64,000 bases of DNA from an uncultured Gilliamella sp. (GTDB taxonomy: Bacteria; Pseudomonadota; Gammaproteobacteria; Enterobacterales; Orbaceae): assembly GCA_946482005.1 (NCBI GenBank), contig CAMLPV010000005.1, forward strand, positions 62,001 to 126,000. The letters run 5' to 3'. A program made the position numbers and the translations under genes. Under the pieces are notes generated by a model. It saw nothing but the letters and a program-made list of their open reading frames with translations. It had not been told where the DNA came from and made no database searches. Shown piece after piece: positions 16,878-25,865 of this stretch (position 1 is its first letter; every line of letters starts with the position of its first letter).

Positions 16878-18529
16878 TTATTAAGCGTTTTGTTATTGTT
16901 GACTTAAATAATGGATTAGCTAATGAGTTCAATTTTTCACCTAACTCAAATGTTATATTTTCCAGAAATGGTACTGTAGGTAAATCAAGTTTGCTAAAAT
17001 CAATTTATTATTGTCTAGGAATGAACATAAAAAATTTCACTAAAACTTGGAATTATAACCAAATGATTTTTAAGGTTTATTTTAGTCATAATAATCAGGA
17101 TGGATGGATAATACGTCATAAAAATTTTTATAAGGTCTATGATACTGACGCTCCCTTAAGTGAGTCGGAATATTCTAGATGGTTTACCAAACTGTTAGAT
17201 ATGCAAATTAAAATTCGCATCAAAGATAGTGAAAATCTAAGTCAAGTTCATGCGGCTGCAATTCTTAGCTTATTTTATGTTGATCAAGATTCATCTTGGA
17301 AAGGAGTACCATTTAGAAATACAGCTAATTTAAATTGGTATAACTCAAATGATATGCCACAATCTATTTTTGAATATGTTCTAAAATTAAAAAGTAATGA
17401 ACATCTTGAAAAAGAAGAGAAAAGGGGAATATTAAAAAATGATCTTAGTCAATTAAAAAATACTTGCAACTCATTGATAGCACTAAAAGATCAGTTTATT
17501 TTAACGGATAAAAGAAATTTAGTTTTAGATGAAGATGGTTTTAAAGAAGATTTGAAGAAGTTTTTATTAATACTTGAATCTCTTAATGATAAGATTTCCA
17601 CTTACAATGAACAAATATATAAAAAGCAAGTTAAATTAGATTCTCTTAAATTAGAACTAAGAGAACTTAATGATATATTAAAATGTAATGATAAGTTGTA
17701 TAAAAATAACTCAATCAAATGTAGTAAATGTAATTCCTTCCTGACAGAACAACAATCTGAAGAAAGAATGAAACTAGATTATAGTTCTTTTTTATTATCT
17801 CTTAATATTAAGGAGATAAAATTAAAAATAAACGAAGCTGAACAAAGCGTAAGATCTTTGTTGGATAAAAAATTAGGGCTTGATAAAGAATATAATAAAT
17901 TATCTAAACAACTACAAATGAAATCAAGTAGATCATCTATTAATGAATTTATCCAAAGTTTAGGCGAAGCAACATCTCAAGATAAATATTATAAAATACT
18001 AGGTGATTTAGAAATTAAAAGATCTAATATTGAAGATGAAATAAAAAAATTAAATACAGAAATAAATGAATTGACTAAAGAACAAAATAATAGGCGATCT
18101 GAAATAGATTCGTATTTTAATGATACTTTCAATAAACTAGCTAGCAACTTACCATCCGTAGATCGTGATTTTAAATTTTTAAAATTTAATCAAATTAAAA
18201 ATAGTGGTTCAGCATTAAACCAAATATTTTTAGTTATTTATTTAACTTATATAAAAATATTAATGGAATATTCTTCTGTTGAACTACCTTTTGTCATGGA
18301 TTCGATAATAAAAGATGAGCTTGATGGTGATGTATTATCAGGGGCTTATTCTCTTGTTAATAAAATCTTTTTATCGTCCAAAAAACAAACTTTTTTTGCG
18401 GCTCTTGATGATAAGTTTCAATATTTAACTGGTAGATGTAACAAAATTGAGATTAAAAGTGATCAGAAACTTTTAAATAAAGAAAGTTTTGATAGATTAA
18501 AAAAAGAAATTGGTTTGCTTAATGTTTAA
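16874..18529 (+). CDS. Rad50/SMC-like ABC ATPase with zinc-hook CxxC, defence-type
   Basis: 551 residues. N terminus: Walker A in SRNGTVGKSSLLKSIYYCLG (G36-K37-S38), with Arg31 where the first P-loop Gly normally sits. The centre is a long coiled coil broken by KCSKCNSF (Cys283, Cys286), a single CxxC at the apex as in Rad50 zinc hooks. C terminus: NSGSALNQIFLVIYLT in place of the ABC signature, then LPFVMDSIIKDELD as Walker B, with Ser rather than Glu right after the Asp. Similar ATPases partner nucleases in Lamassu (LmuB) and ABC-three-component systems. A third, middle component is not found on either side. ATGA overlap with the nuclease implies coupled translation. Confidence 0.75.
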   Translation: MIIKRFVIVDLNNGLANEFNFSPNSNVIFSRNGTVGKSSLLKSIYYCLGMNIKNFTKTWNYNQMIFKVYFSHNNQDGWIIRHKNFYKVYDTDAPLSESEYSRWFTKLLDMQIKIRIKDSENLSQVHAAAILSLFYVDQDSSWKGVPFRNTANLNWYNSNDMPQSIFEYVLKLKSNEHLEKEEKRGILKNDLSQLKNTCNSLIALKDQFILTDKRNLVLDEDGFKEDLKKFLLILESLNDKISTYNEQIYKKQVKLDSLKLELRELNDILKCNDKLYKNNSIKCSKCNSFLTEQQSEERMKLDYSSFLLSLNIKEIKLKINEAEQSVRSLLDKKLGLDKEYNKLSKQLQMKSSRSSINEFIQSLGEATSQDKYYKILGDLEIKRSNIEDEIKKLNTEINELTKEQNNRRSEIDSYFNDTFNKLASNLPSVDRDFKFLKFNQIKNSGSALNQIFLVIYLTYIKILMEYSSVELPFVMDSIIKDELDGDVLSGAYSLVNKIFLSSKKQTFFAALDDKFQYLTGRCNKIEIKSDQKLLNKESFDRLKKEIGLLNV

Positions 18530-18612
18530 TCACTATACTTATTTCATTAAGCTATCTAAATTAATTTTAGATATAAAATATACATAGATATTTATTGTAT
18601 TTTAAATATTCT

Positions 18613-18634
18613 AACTCGCTTCGGCGGGTTTTTT
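18613..18634 (+). terminator. Rho-independent terminator
   Basis: AACTCGC TTCG GCGGGTT followed by T6, about 85 bases after the ATPase gene. Confidence 0.75.
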
Positions 18635-18635
18635 A

Positions 18636-18686
18636 TTGCCCAAACCTCTTAAATAACATACCATTACCAAAAAAGGAGATGGTATG
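18636..18686 (+). promoter_or_regulatory. Shared promoter/inverted-repeat module, site E
   Basis: TTGCCC (18636-18641), 17 bases, TACCAT (18659-18664), AAGGAG, start codon. CATACCAT (18657-18664) and ATGGTATG (18679-18686) form a perfect 8-base inverted repeat; the right arm contains the ATG at 18684. Confidence 0.65.
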
Positions 18687-19712
18687 AAAAAGATATTATG
18701 TTATTTAATGCTGGTTTTAACTTGTATTTCATTTGATTCGTTGGGCGCTGTAAAAAAAGAAAAATATAATCCCGAAGGTAAAGAGATGTTCATTTTTAAT
18801 GAATATGATTCTTCTGCTATTGGACGTAAGGTGTATGGCGGATTATATACCTCTCCAAATATAAATTCATTATATTATCCACCATACAAAAAATATAAAG
18901 GAATGGAAGGTTATTTGGATAAAGAAGTTAAAGTTGGACGTGATACATATCAGAAAATAATTTTAAAAAACGGGGAGGTTTTTTATCTTTCTGACTTAAA
19001 ATATTATTATGGATTTGAAAGCCTTAAAAACTATAAAAAACGGTTAGAGCAAATTGAGAAGTTTAAAAATATTAAATTTCCTAATATAGATGAATTATCA
19101 GTAACAGAAGTTGTAACAGAATCAAAAGATATTTATATAATTACGTTTTCAAATGGTCAAAAGCTATATAATGAGCAACTAGAAGGACTTTTACAGTTAT
19201 CTAAAAAAATAACAGATGCAAATGACTTTCGCCAATTGCTTAATGCTATTAATACAAAAAATATACATTTTTCATATGACCCAATTGATAATTTAGCGAA
19301 AATTAAGCTAGATAGTGATTATTTAAAAATATACATATCAATTCTTAAAGAAAGAGTTTATCTAACAACAGTTCAAGTTATTTGTAGTAGCTATGATGGA
19401 ATTTCAGTTAAGAATTTCAAAATATATCAAAGCAGCAATACATATAATTCTCCTAGTGATCTTACATTTAAAAGAGAATATGGCAGCTATGTCTATGAGT
19501 GGTATAACTTTATATTGAATAATGAATTTATTTCATATATCAATTCACTTGATGATACCCAAGACGCCATTATTAGATTTTACGGTTTGAAAAGAAATCG
19601 TGATGATAATATAGATTCAAAATCTATTTCTGAAATAAAAAAGATACTCGCTTTAAATGAAACATTAGCTAAGTATTTAAAGTTTGCAAGTGATAATGAA
19701 ACAATTAAATAA
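18684..19712 (+). CDS. Secreted protein of unknown function
   Basis: 342 residues with a signal peptide (MKKILCYLMLVLTCISFDS, cleavage near LGA). The mature protein is Tyr/Lys-rich. An N-terminal stretch (VKVGRDTYQKIILKNGEVFY) looks SH3-like and a similar 'xxITFSNGQKLY' unit follows near residue 160. No family recognised. It uses the same upstream module as the genes at 12076, 12724 and 14117 and ends two bases before a type I-E-like repeat. Confidence 0.7.
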   Translation: MKKILCYLMLVLTCISFDSLGAVKKEKYNPEGKEMFIFNEYDSSAIGRKVYGGLYTSPNINSLYYPPYKKYKGMEGYLDKEVKVGRDTYQKIILKNGEVFYLSDLKYYYGFESLKNYKKRLEQIEKFKNIKFPNIDELSVTEVVTESKDIYIITFSNGQKLYNEQLEGLLQLSKKITDANDFRQLLNAINTKNIHFSYDPIDNLAKIKLDSDYLKIYISILKERVYLTTVQVICSSYDGISVKNFKIYQSSNTYNSPSDLTFKREYGSYVYEWYNFILNNEFISYINSLDDTQDAIIRFYGLKRNRDDNIDSKSISEIKKILALNETLAKYLKFASDNETIK

Positions 19713-19714
19713 GT

Positions 19715-19743
19715 GTGTTCCCTGTATGCACAGGAATAAACTA
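19715..19743 (+). repeat. Single type I-E CRISPR repeat, right flank of the defence block
   Basis: GTGTTCCCTGTATGCACAGG then AATAAACTA; near-identical to the array repeats except at the 3' end. It is followed after 43 bases by a type I-F repeat, copying the order at 15140-15238. Confidence 0.75.
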
Positions 19744-19786
19744 TGCAATCAGTTTCTAAACAAAGTTTATTGTGTATAATGTTCTA

Positions 19787-19814
19787 GTTTACTGCCATGT
19801 AAGCTATTTAGAAA
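19787..19814 (+). repeat. Single type I-F CRISPR repeat, right flank of the defence block
   Basis: GTTTACTGCCATGTAAGCTA then TTTAGAAA, a 28-base type I-F-like repeat. The upstream AACAAAGTTTATTGTGTATA plus ATGTTCTA is identical to the bases before the repeat at 15211, so 19715-19814 and 15140-15238 are direct repeats of about 100 bases. Confidence 0.7.
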
Positions 19815-20019
19815 TCTGGTTCTTTTTAAGGTCACTTTGGCTCAATATTTTATATTACACTAGCCCATTTCTTAAAAAAGCTGAGGGGCGGAATTTTTAG
19901 GTATACTTAACTTATCCTTGAAAACAATCATCTTCTTTAAACTTGAACGCCTTTTCGGTTCGCTATATTATATCCGCCCCAATTCCTATTAATAATACAA
20001 AATAAATTAAAGAGTCCCA

Positions 20020-20736
20020 ATGTTAATCAATGCCAAAGATATTCTCGAAAAATTAAATCCACATAATAAAGTGAATTATGATTCGATTTTGCAAGAGGTG
20101 ATTGCTGATTGGCAGTTGGCGTCGGCTCGGCCAAAATTGTTAATTCATAGTTGCTGTGCCCCGTGTAGTACTTATGTGCTGGAGTATTTGGCTCAGTATG
20201 CCGATATTACGATTTATTTTGCTAATTCCAATATTCACCCCCGCGTAGAATATGAATATCGCAGTAAGGTTCAGCAAAAGTTTATTGCTGACTTTAATCA
20301 AAAAACCAATAACCATGTGCAGTTTTTAGAAGCCCCATACCAACCGGCTGAGTTTATTAAGCAGGTGGAGCATTTGCGTGATGCACCAGAAGGCGGAGAG
20401 CGTTGTCATCTTTGTTATAAGATGCGCTTAGATTTGGCTGCAATCAAGGCTCAGGAGTTGGGTTTTGACTATTTTGCTAGTGCATTAACACTGAGTCCTA
20501 AAAAGAATAGTCAAAAAATTAACCAACTTGGTTTTGAGATACAGGAGATTTTTTCGGTTAATTATTTACCTTCTGATTTTAAGAAGAATAACGGTTATAA
20601 GCGTTCTATCGAACTTTGTAAGGAGTACGATGTTTATCGTCAATGCTATTGCGGGTGTATTTTTGCGGCAAAAGCTCAAGGTGTCGATTTGAAGAATGTG
20701 ATCGCTATTGCTAAGCAGGGTTTGGCGCAGGATTAG
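20020..20736 (+). CDS. queH: Epoxyqueuosine reductase QueH
   Basis: 238-residue enzyme for the last step of queuosine synthesis, reducing epoxyqueuosine to queuosine in tRNA; non-orthologous to QueG. Family motifs: HSCCAPCS (Cys45, Cys46, Cys49), ERCHLCYKMR in the middle, and RQCYCGCIFA near the C terminus, which bind a 4Fe-4S cluster and an adjacent metal. Conserved ALTLSPKKNSQKINQLG is also present. Monocistronic; no other que gene is in the window. The gap on its left (19815-20019) shows nothing recognisable except the promoter region. Confidence 0.95.
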   Translation: MLINAKDILEKLNPHNKVNYDSILQEVIADWQLASARPKLLIHSCCAPCSTYVLEYLAQYADITIYFANSNIHPRVEYEYRSKVQQKFIADFNQKTNNHVQFLEAPYQPAEFIKQVEHLRDAPEGGERCHLCYKMRLDLAAIKAQELGFDYFASALTLSPKKNSQKINQLGFEIQEIFSVNYLPSDFKKNNGYKRSIELCKEYDVYRQCYCGCIFAAKAQGVDLKNVIAIAKQGLAQD

Positions 20737-20922
20737 TGCCAATTAGCGTTATTTTCTTTAGTTTCTGCTAGTTAAAAAATATCCAAAAATATCATTTTCC
20801 AAACAAATTGATTAAAAATTTGAAAGATTTCGCTATAATAAATTCATAAAAAATGATAATTATTTCTAGATTTTTGTGATCCTTTTATAGGTTAAGTCTA
20901 ATTTGCAAAATGTGAGTTTGTT

Positions 20923-23900
20923 ATGCCAAAAATGTATAGACTTGGATTGGATGTTGGTTCTACGACAGCTAAGTGTGTCGTGCTTGATGAACAGGATAAT
21001 TTTATTTATACCAATTATGTTCGTCATAACACCCATATTGTACCTACCGTTTTATCCCTTTTAGATGAAATTAAACAGCAGACTGGTGATGATGTTACGT
21101 TATCAGTGAAGGTAACAGGTTCTGCTGGAATGGGAATTTCTGAGAAGGCTGATATCGCTTTTATTCAGGAAGTAGTTGCAGCATCGGAAGTAGTACAACG
21201 TAAATATCCTGAAGTACGCACATTAATCGATATCGGCGGAGAAGATAGTAAAATGATCTTCTTTTTTCCTGATCGTCCACCAGATATTCGTATGAATGGT
21301 AGTTGTGCCGGTGGTACAGGTGCCTTTATAGATCAGATGGCAACCTTGCTTAATACCCCAGTGCAGGAGTTTGATCTGCTGGCAACTAAACATGATAAAG
21401 TCTATCCGATCGCTTCACGCTGTGGAGTGTTTGCCAAAACCGATGTGCAAAATTTAATTAGTCGTAATGTCTCCAAAGAAAATATTGCTTATTCTGTATT
21501 ACATGCGGTTTGTATTCAATTGGTTAATACCTTAGCCCGTGGTTATGATATTGTTCCCAAAGTAATGTTGATTGGCGGACCGTTTTCGTTTATTCCAACG
21601 TTAGGCAGAGCGGCTTTAGAAACACTAAAGTTAAATGAAGATCAGATAGTTACCACCGAACATCCTACTTTGTTGTCAGCTTGGGGGGCGGCAATTCATG
21701 CTATTGAGCGTAGTGAGCTCAAGCTAAATGATTTTATCGATAGGTTAAATGCGTCAACTAAAATTCAAGTTAATCAATCTGTTCGCTTAAAACCATTATT
21801 TAATCAGTCGTTATCTTTTGCTGATTGGCAACAAAAACGCAAATATATTGAAATTCCTCGCTTAGCTTTAAGTGCTTATCAAAAGCAAAATGCTTATTTA
21901 GGTATCGATAGTGGTTCAACTACCACTAAGATTACTTTGATTAGTGAAGATGATGAACTACTTTTTACTTATTATGCACCAAATAACGGTCACTCAATTA
22001 CCGCACTTATTAAAGGTTTAACCGTTCTTAAGGATGAGATTGCAGCATCTGGTAAAGACATTGTGATTGCTCGTAGTGGTGTTACCGGTTATGGTGAGGA
22101 GTTGTTGAAAGCTGCTTTTGCCATCGATGATGGTTTAGTTGAGACAATGGCTCACTTTGCCGCGGCTAAACATATCGATCCTAAGGTGAGTTTTATCATG
22201 GATATTGGCGGCCAAGATATGAAGGCTATTTTTATCGCTAATGGCGTGGTAAATCACATTGAGTTAAATGAAGCTTGTTCATCGGGTTGTGGTTCGTTTA
22301 TTGAGACTTTCGCTAAATCCCTTAATTCCAATACCATCGATTTTGCTGATGCAGCGTGTAAATCTAATAACCCTTGTGATTTGGGCACACGCTGTACAGT
22401 GTTTATGAACTCTAAAGTGAAACAGGCTCTGCGTGAAAATGCCACGATGGGTGATATTTCAGCTGGGCTAGCTTTTTCGGTGATTAAGAATGCTATTCAT
22501 AAAGTACTGAAATTACATGATATGCGTAAATTGGGCGATCATATTGTGGTGCAAGGCGGAACTTTTAAAAATCCGGCGGTATTTCGAGCTTTAGAGCAGT
22601 TGACTGGTGCACAGATTGCCAGTTCTAATATTCCTGAGTTGATGGGGGCTTATGGTGCGGCGTTAGTGGCGAAAAATCACTATCAGCAAGATCAAACTCC
22701 ATCACAATTTATTGGTTTAGATAATCTACAAAAAGCCGAAGATAATAAGGCCAAGCCTTCACGCTGTAAGGGATGTGAGAATAAATGCGACATTATGATT
22801 TATCGCTTTGCTAATGGGCAGCGCTATTATTCGGGTAATAAGTGCGAGCGCTTTTTAAGTAATAATCAATATCAAGATAAAAATGCATTTAATATGTTTG
22901 ATTATAAAAATGCGTTGTTATTTGAGCGAACCAATATTCATAATGCTCAAGCTAAGCTTAATGTTGGCATTCCTCGGGTGTTAGGTCAATATGAAAATTT
23001 TCCGTTCTGGCATACCTTGTTAACCAATAGTGGAATTAATGTGACACTTTCGCCATATTCTACCCACGATATCTACGAGAAAGGGGCAGGTACGGTGATG
23101 TCGGATAGTATCTGTTTTCCTGCCAAACTGGTACATGGGCATATTATGGAACTGATCGAACAGAAGGTTGATCGTATTTTTATGCCGATGGTGGTGTTTG
23201 AGGCTGACCATTTTGATAATGCCGTTAATAGTTATAACTGCCCGATTGTCAGTAGTTATGCTGAGGTGGTAAATAGTGCCATCAATCCGCAAACCAAATA
23301 CAATGTACCCTTGGATTATCCGGTAATTAATTTTAGCGACCAGAAATTATTAAAAAAGGGCTGTATCAATTATTTAACATCGCTGGGAATTACAAAAAAG
23401 GTAGCCAATCAGGCTTTTGCTGATGCATTAGTTGCTCAAGCCGAATATAAACAGTCACTGTATAACAAGGCAGTTGAAGTGTTGAATAATGCTAAAGAGA
23501 CGGGACGATATGTGTTTATTTTAGCTGGTCGCCCTTACCATAGCGATAGTTTAATCAATCATAAAACCCCAGAGATTTTAAATGCCTTGGGGTGTGATGT
23601 AATAACCGAGGATTCAGTATTAGGGGCGATTAATCAATTATCCCCTGAGTTGCAAATCTGTTCGCAATGGAGTTATCCAAACCGTTTATATGCCGCAGCG
23701 AGTTTTGTTGCTGAGCAACCGAAAAATATTCAGTTTGTACAACTTAATTCATTTGGTTGCGGTCCTGATGCGATTGTCACCGATGAGTGTAAGGCGATTT
23801 TAGAGTCAAAAGGTAAGACCTGTACAATAATTCGGGTCGATGAGATCACCGCAACTGGTTCGGTGCGTTTGCGTTTACGTTCGATTATTGAGTCAATCCG

Positions 23901-25197
23901 TATGAATCACCAACAACCATTAAAAGTGGTTGAGCGTAAAAAGACGGCTATTTTTGCTAAACAAGATAAACAACGACGGACTATTTTAGCGCCTTATATC
24001 TCCGATTTTTATTCACCATTATTACCGCCAATTTTTGCTTTGTCAGGTTATAAGCTTGAGACTTTGCCAAAACCAGATAAAAGTTCGGTTGAATGGGGAT
24101 TAAAGTATTGTAACAATGAGATTTGCTATCCAGCAACGATTATTGTGGGTGACATTATTAAGGCGCTAAATTCTGGTAAATATCAGCGTGATGAAGTGGC
24201 AATCGGTATTACCCAAACGGGTGGCCAGTGTCGAGCGAGTAGTTATCTTTCCTTGATTAAAAAAGCAATGATTAGTAATGGGTTTGAAGATATCCCGATA
24301 GTCTCTCTTAGTCTTGGTAATATTAACGAAATTGAACAACCTGGTTTTAAAATTAATTGGTTAAAAACATTGCCAACAACTTTTTTTGCTATGTTGTTTA
24401 CTGATTCTATCTCGAAAATGTTCTATTCGATTGCGCCTAGAGCAAAATTTAAGCAACAAGCAAACCAATTGAAAGAGCTTTATATCAGAAAGTTACAACA
24501 ACTCATCAATCAACATAAAGGCAAAAAAGCGATTTTTGCACTGTTAAAAGAAGCGGTCGATCATTTTAATCAAATCGAGACGTTAAATAAGGATTGCCCG
24601 CAAATTGGGATCGTTGGCGAAATTTATGTTAAATATAATAGTTTTGGTAATCAACATAGTGTGGAGTGGTTAATCGATCAGGGAATTGAACCAGTCATCC
24701 CGCCCATGATTGAATTTTTTGCCCAAACTTTTGTTAACTATGATTCCAATGTAAATAATAATATTGTTAATAAAAGTTATGTGGCTTATCTGCTTTATTT
24801 TTTTGAAACAGTAGCCCAAAGGTATATTAATAAAACAAATCAAATATTGTCTGGCTTTAAATATTATCAACCATTTCACAATATTCGTGATATGGCGAAA
24901 AAAGCAGAGGAAATTTTGAATTTGGCCAATCAATATGGTGAAGGTTGGTTAATACCTGCGGGTATTATGACCTTTGCTGAGCATGGCATTAATAATGTTA
25001 TTAGTTTGCAGCCATTTGGTTGTATTGCTAATCATGTTGTGTCTAAAGGGGTAGAGAAGCGTATGCGCGATCTTAATCCAAAACTGAATCTGCTCTATTT
25101 GGATTTTGATGATGGTGCTGGTGAGGTTAATGTTCTCAACCGTTTGCATTTTATGGTAAGTTCATTAAAGTATGCCCAGTTACAACGTATTGTTTAA
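20923..25197 (+). CDS. 2-hydroxyacyl-CoA dehydratase activase-like protein with two ASKHA domains and a HgdB-like region
   Basis: 1424-residue cytoplasmic iron-sulfur protein. First ASKHA ATPase domain about 5-265 (GLDVGSTTAKCVVLD, DIGGEDSKMI, NGSCAGGTGAF with Cys128); second about 325-590 (GIDSGSTTTKITLI, DIGGQDMKAIF, NEACSSGCGSF). Each CxGG/CSSG Cys and a later CGVF/CTVF Cys match ligands of the 4Fe-4S cluster shared by dimeric activases such as HgdC, here fused in one chain. A DUF2229-type region follows (about 680-900), then a HgdB/BcrB-like part with more Cys. Family members drive ATP-dependent electron transfer; the substrate of this fused type is unknown. Long 5' gap after queH; the ynb-like operon follows after 28 bases. 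Confidence 0.9.
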   Translation: MPKMYRLGLDVGSTTAKCVVLDEQDNFIYTNYVRHNTHIVPTVLSLLDEIKQQTGDDVTLSVKVTGSAGMGISEKADIAFIQEVVAASEVVQRKYPEVRTLIDIGGEDSKMIFFFPDRPPDIRMNGSCAGGTGAFIDQMATLLNTPVQEFDLLATKHDKVYPIASRCGVFAKTDVQNLISRNVSKENIAYSVLHAVCIQLVNTLARGYDIVPKVMLIGGPFSFIPTLGRAALETLKLNEDQIVTTEHPTLLSAWGAAIHAIERSELKLNDFIDRLNASTKIQVNQSVRLKPLFNQSLSFADWQQKRKYIEIPRLALSAYQKQNAYLGIDSGSTTTKITLISEDDELLFTYYAPNNGHSITALIKGLTVLKDEIAASGKDIVIARSGVTGYGEELLKAAFAIDDGLVETMAHFAAAKHIDPKVSFIMDIGGQDMKAIFIANGVVNHIELNEACSSGCGSFIETFAKSLNSNTIDFADAACKSNNPCDLGTRCTVFMNSKVKQALRENATMGDISAGLAFSVIKNAIHKVLKLHDMRKLGDHIVVQGGTFKNPAVFRALEQLTGAQIASSNIPELMGAYGAALVAKNHYQQDQTPSQFIGLDNLQKAEDNKAKPSRCKGCENKCDIMIYRFANGQRYYSGNKCERFLSNNQYQDKNAFNMFDYKNALLFERTNIHNAQAKLNVGIPRVLGQYENFPFWHTLLTNSGINVTLSPYSTHDIYEKGAGTVMSDSICFPAKLVHGHIMELIEQKVDRIFMPMVVFEADHFDNAVNSYNCPIVSSYAEVVNSAINPQTKYNVPLDYPVINFSDQKLLKKGCINYLTSLGITKKVANQAFADALVAQAEYKQSLYNKAVEVLNNAKETGRYVFILAGRPYHSDSLINHKTPEILNALGCDVITEDSVLGAINQLSPELQICSQWSYPNRLYAAASFVAEQPKNIQFVQLNSFGCGPDAIVTDECKAILESKGKTCTIIRVDEITATGSVRLRLRSIIESIRMNHQQPLKVVERKKTAIFAKQDKQRRTILAPYISDFYSPLLPPIFALSGYKLETLPKPDKSSVEWGLKYCNNEICYPATIIVGDIIKALNSGKYQRDEVAIGITQTGGQCRASSYLSLIKKAMISNGFEDIPIVSLSLGNINEIEQPGFKINWLKTLPTTFFAMLFTDSISKMFYSIAPRAKFKQQANQLKELYIRKLQQLINQHKGKKAIFALLKEAVDHFNQIETLNKDCPQIGIVGEIYVKYNSFGNQHSVEWLIDQGIEPVIPPMIEFFAQTFVNYDSNVNNNIVNKSYVAYLLYFFETVAQRYINKTNQILSGFKYYQPFHNIRDMAKKAEEILNLANQYGEGWLIPAGIMTFAEHGINNVISLQPFGCIANHVVSKGVEKRMRDLNPKLNLLYLDFDDGAGEVNVLNRLHFMVSSLKYAQLQRIV

Positions 25198-25225
25198 TTG
25201 CATATAACATATAAAAGGAAGGACC

Positions 25226-25843
25226 GTGTTTTCAATCTATCAATTAAAATCGCGCTTTCAAGCACTGCTTCGTCCTTATGTAACATCGTTATATGCATCA
25301 CACATTACCGCGAATCAGATCACGCTAACCGCTTGTGTAGGTTCGATATTGGTTGCTTTGTTAGTTGGCTATTTTGCTGATCATCAATGGTTGTTTGGCT
25401 TAATACCGTTCTGGATGTTTATTCGGATGGCGCTCAATGCTATTGATGGCATGCTAGCCCGAGAATATAACCAAAAATCGAATCTTGGTGCTTATTTAAA
25501 TGAGATCTGTGATGTGGTTTCAGATTCGGCATTACTATTAATCTTTACTCAATTAAATCAGATCCATGTTAGTCTAGTGATTTTAGTCATTTTGTTATCA
25601 TTTTTAACTGAGTATGCCGGTGTACTCGGTATGATGATTGGTAGTTCACGGCGTTATGATGGTCCTATGGGTAAAAGCGATCGGGCTTTTATTTTTAGTG
25701 TAATAAGTTTAGGTATCGCTACCTCTCTGTTGTCAGTTGATTGGCTCAATACACTACTGTGGCTTATTATCTTTTTGCTATTAATTACGGTAATTAATAG
25801 AGTTAAAAAAGGATTACAAGAATCAAAAAATAAAAGGGAATAA
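25226..25843 (+). CDS. ynbA: CDP-alcohol phosphatidyltransferase, YnbA-like
   Basis: 205-residue inner-membrane enzyme, about six helices. The CDP-alcohol motif is DGMLAREYNQKSNLG then AYLNEICDVVSD; the position of the third canonical Asp is Asn here. Family enzymes join a CDP-activated lipid to an alcohol to make a phospholipid. GGAAGGA precedes the GTG at 25226. It begins an operon (ynbA, ynbC, ynbD, unknown, ynbB) that corresponds in content to E. coli ynbABCD, whose product is not established. Confidence 0.88.
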   Translation: MFSIYQLKSRFQALLRPYVTSLYASHITANQITLTACVGSILVALLVGYFADHQWLFGLIPFWMFIRMALNAIDGMLAREYNQKSNLGAYLNEICDVVSDSALLLIFTQLNQIHVSLVILVILLSFLTEYAGVLGMMIGSSRRYDGPMGKSDRAFIFSVISLGIATSLLSVDWLNTLLWLIIFLLLITVINRVKKGLQESKNKRE

Positions 25844-25865
25844 AAGGGAATAAAAGGAATAAGCT

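Noticed and set aside
12000-19900. cas genes for the CRISPR repeats
   Set aside because: No Cas1, Cas2, Cas3, Cascade or Csy-like sequence is encoded; the large genes here are the nuclease and Rad50-like ATPase.
25198-25380. Short frame overlapping the ynbA start
   Set aside because: Starts from an ATA-flanked ATG with no ribosome site and runs out of frame with ynbA, which has clear family motifs.
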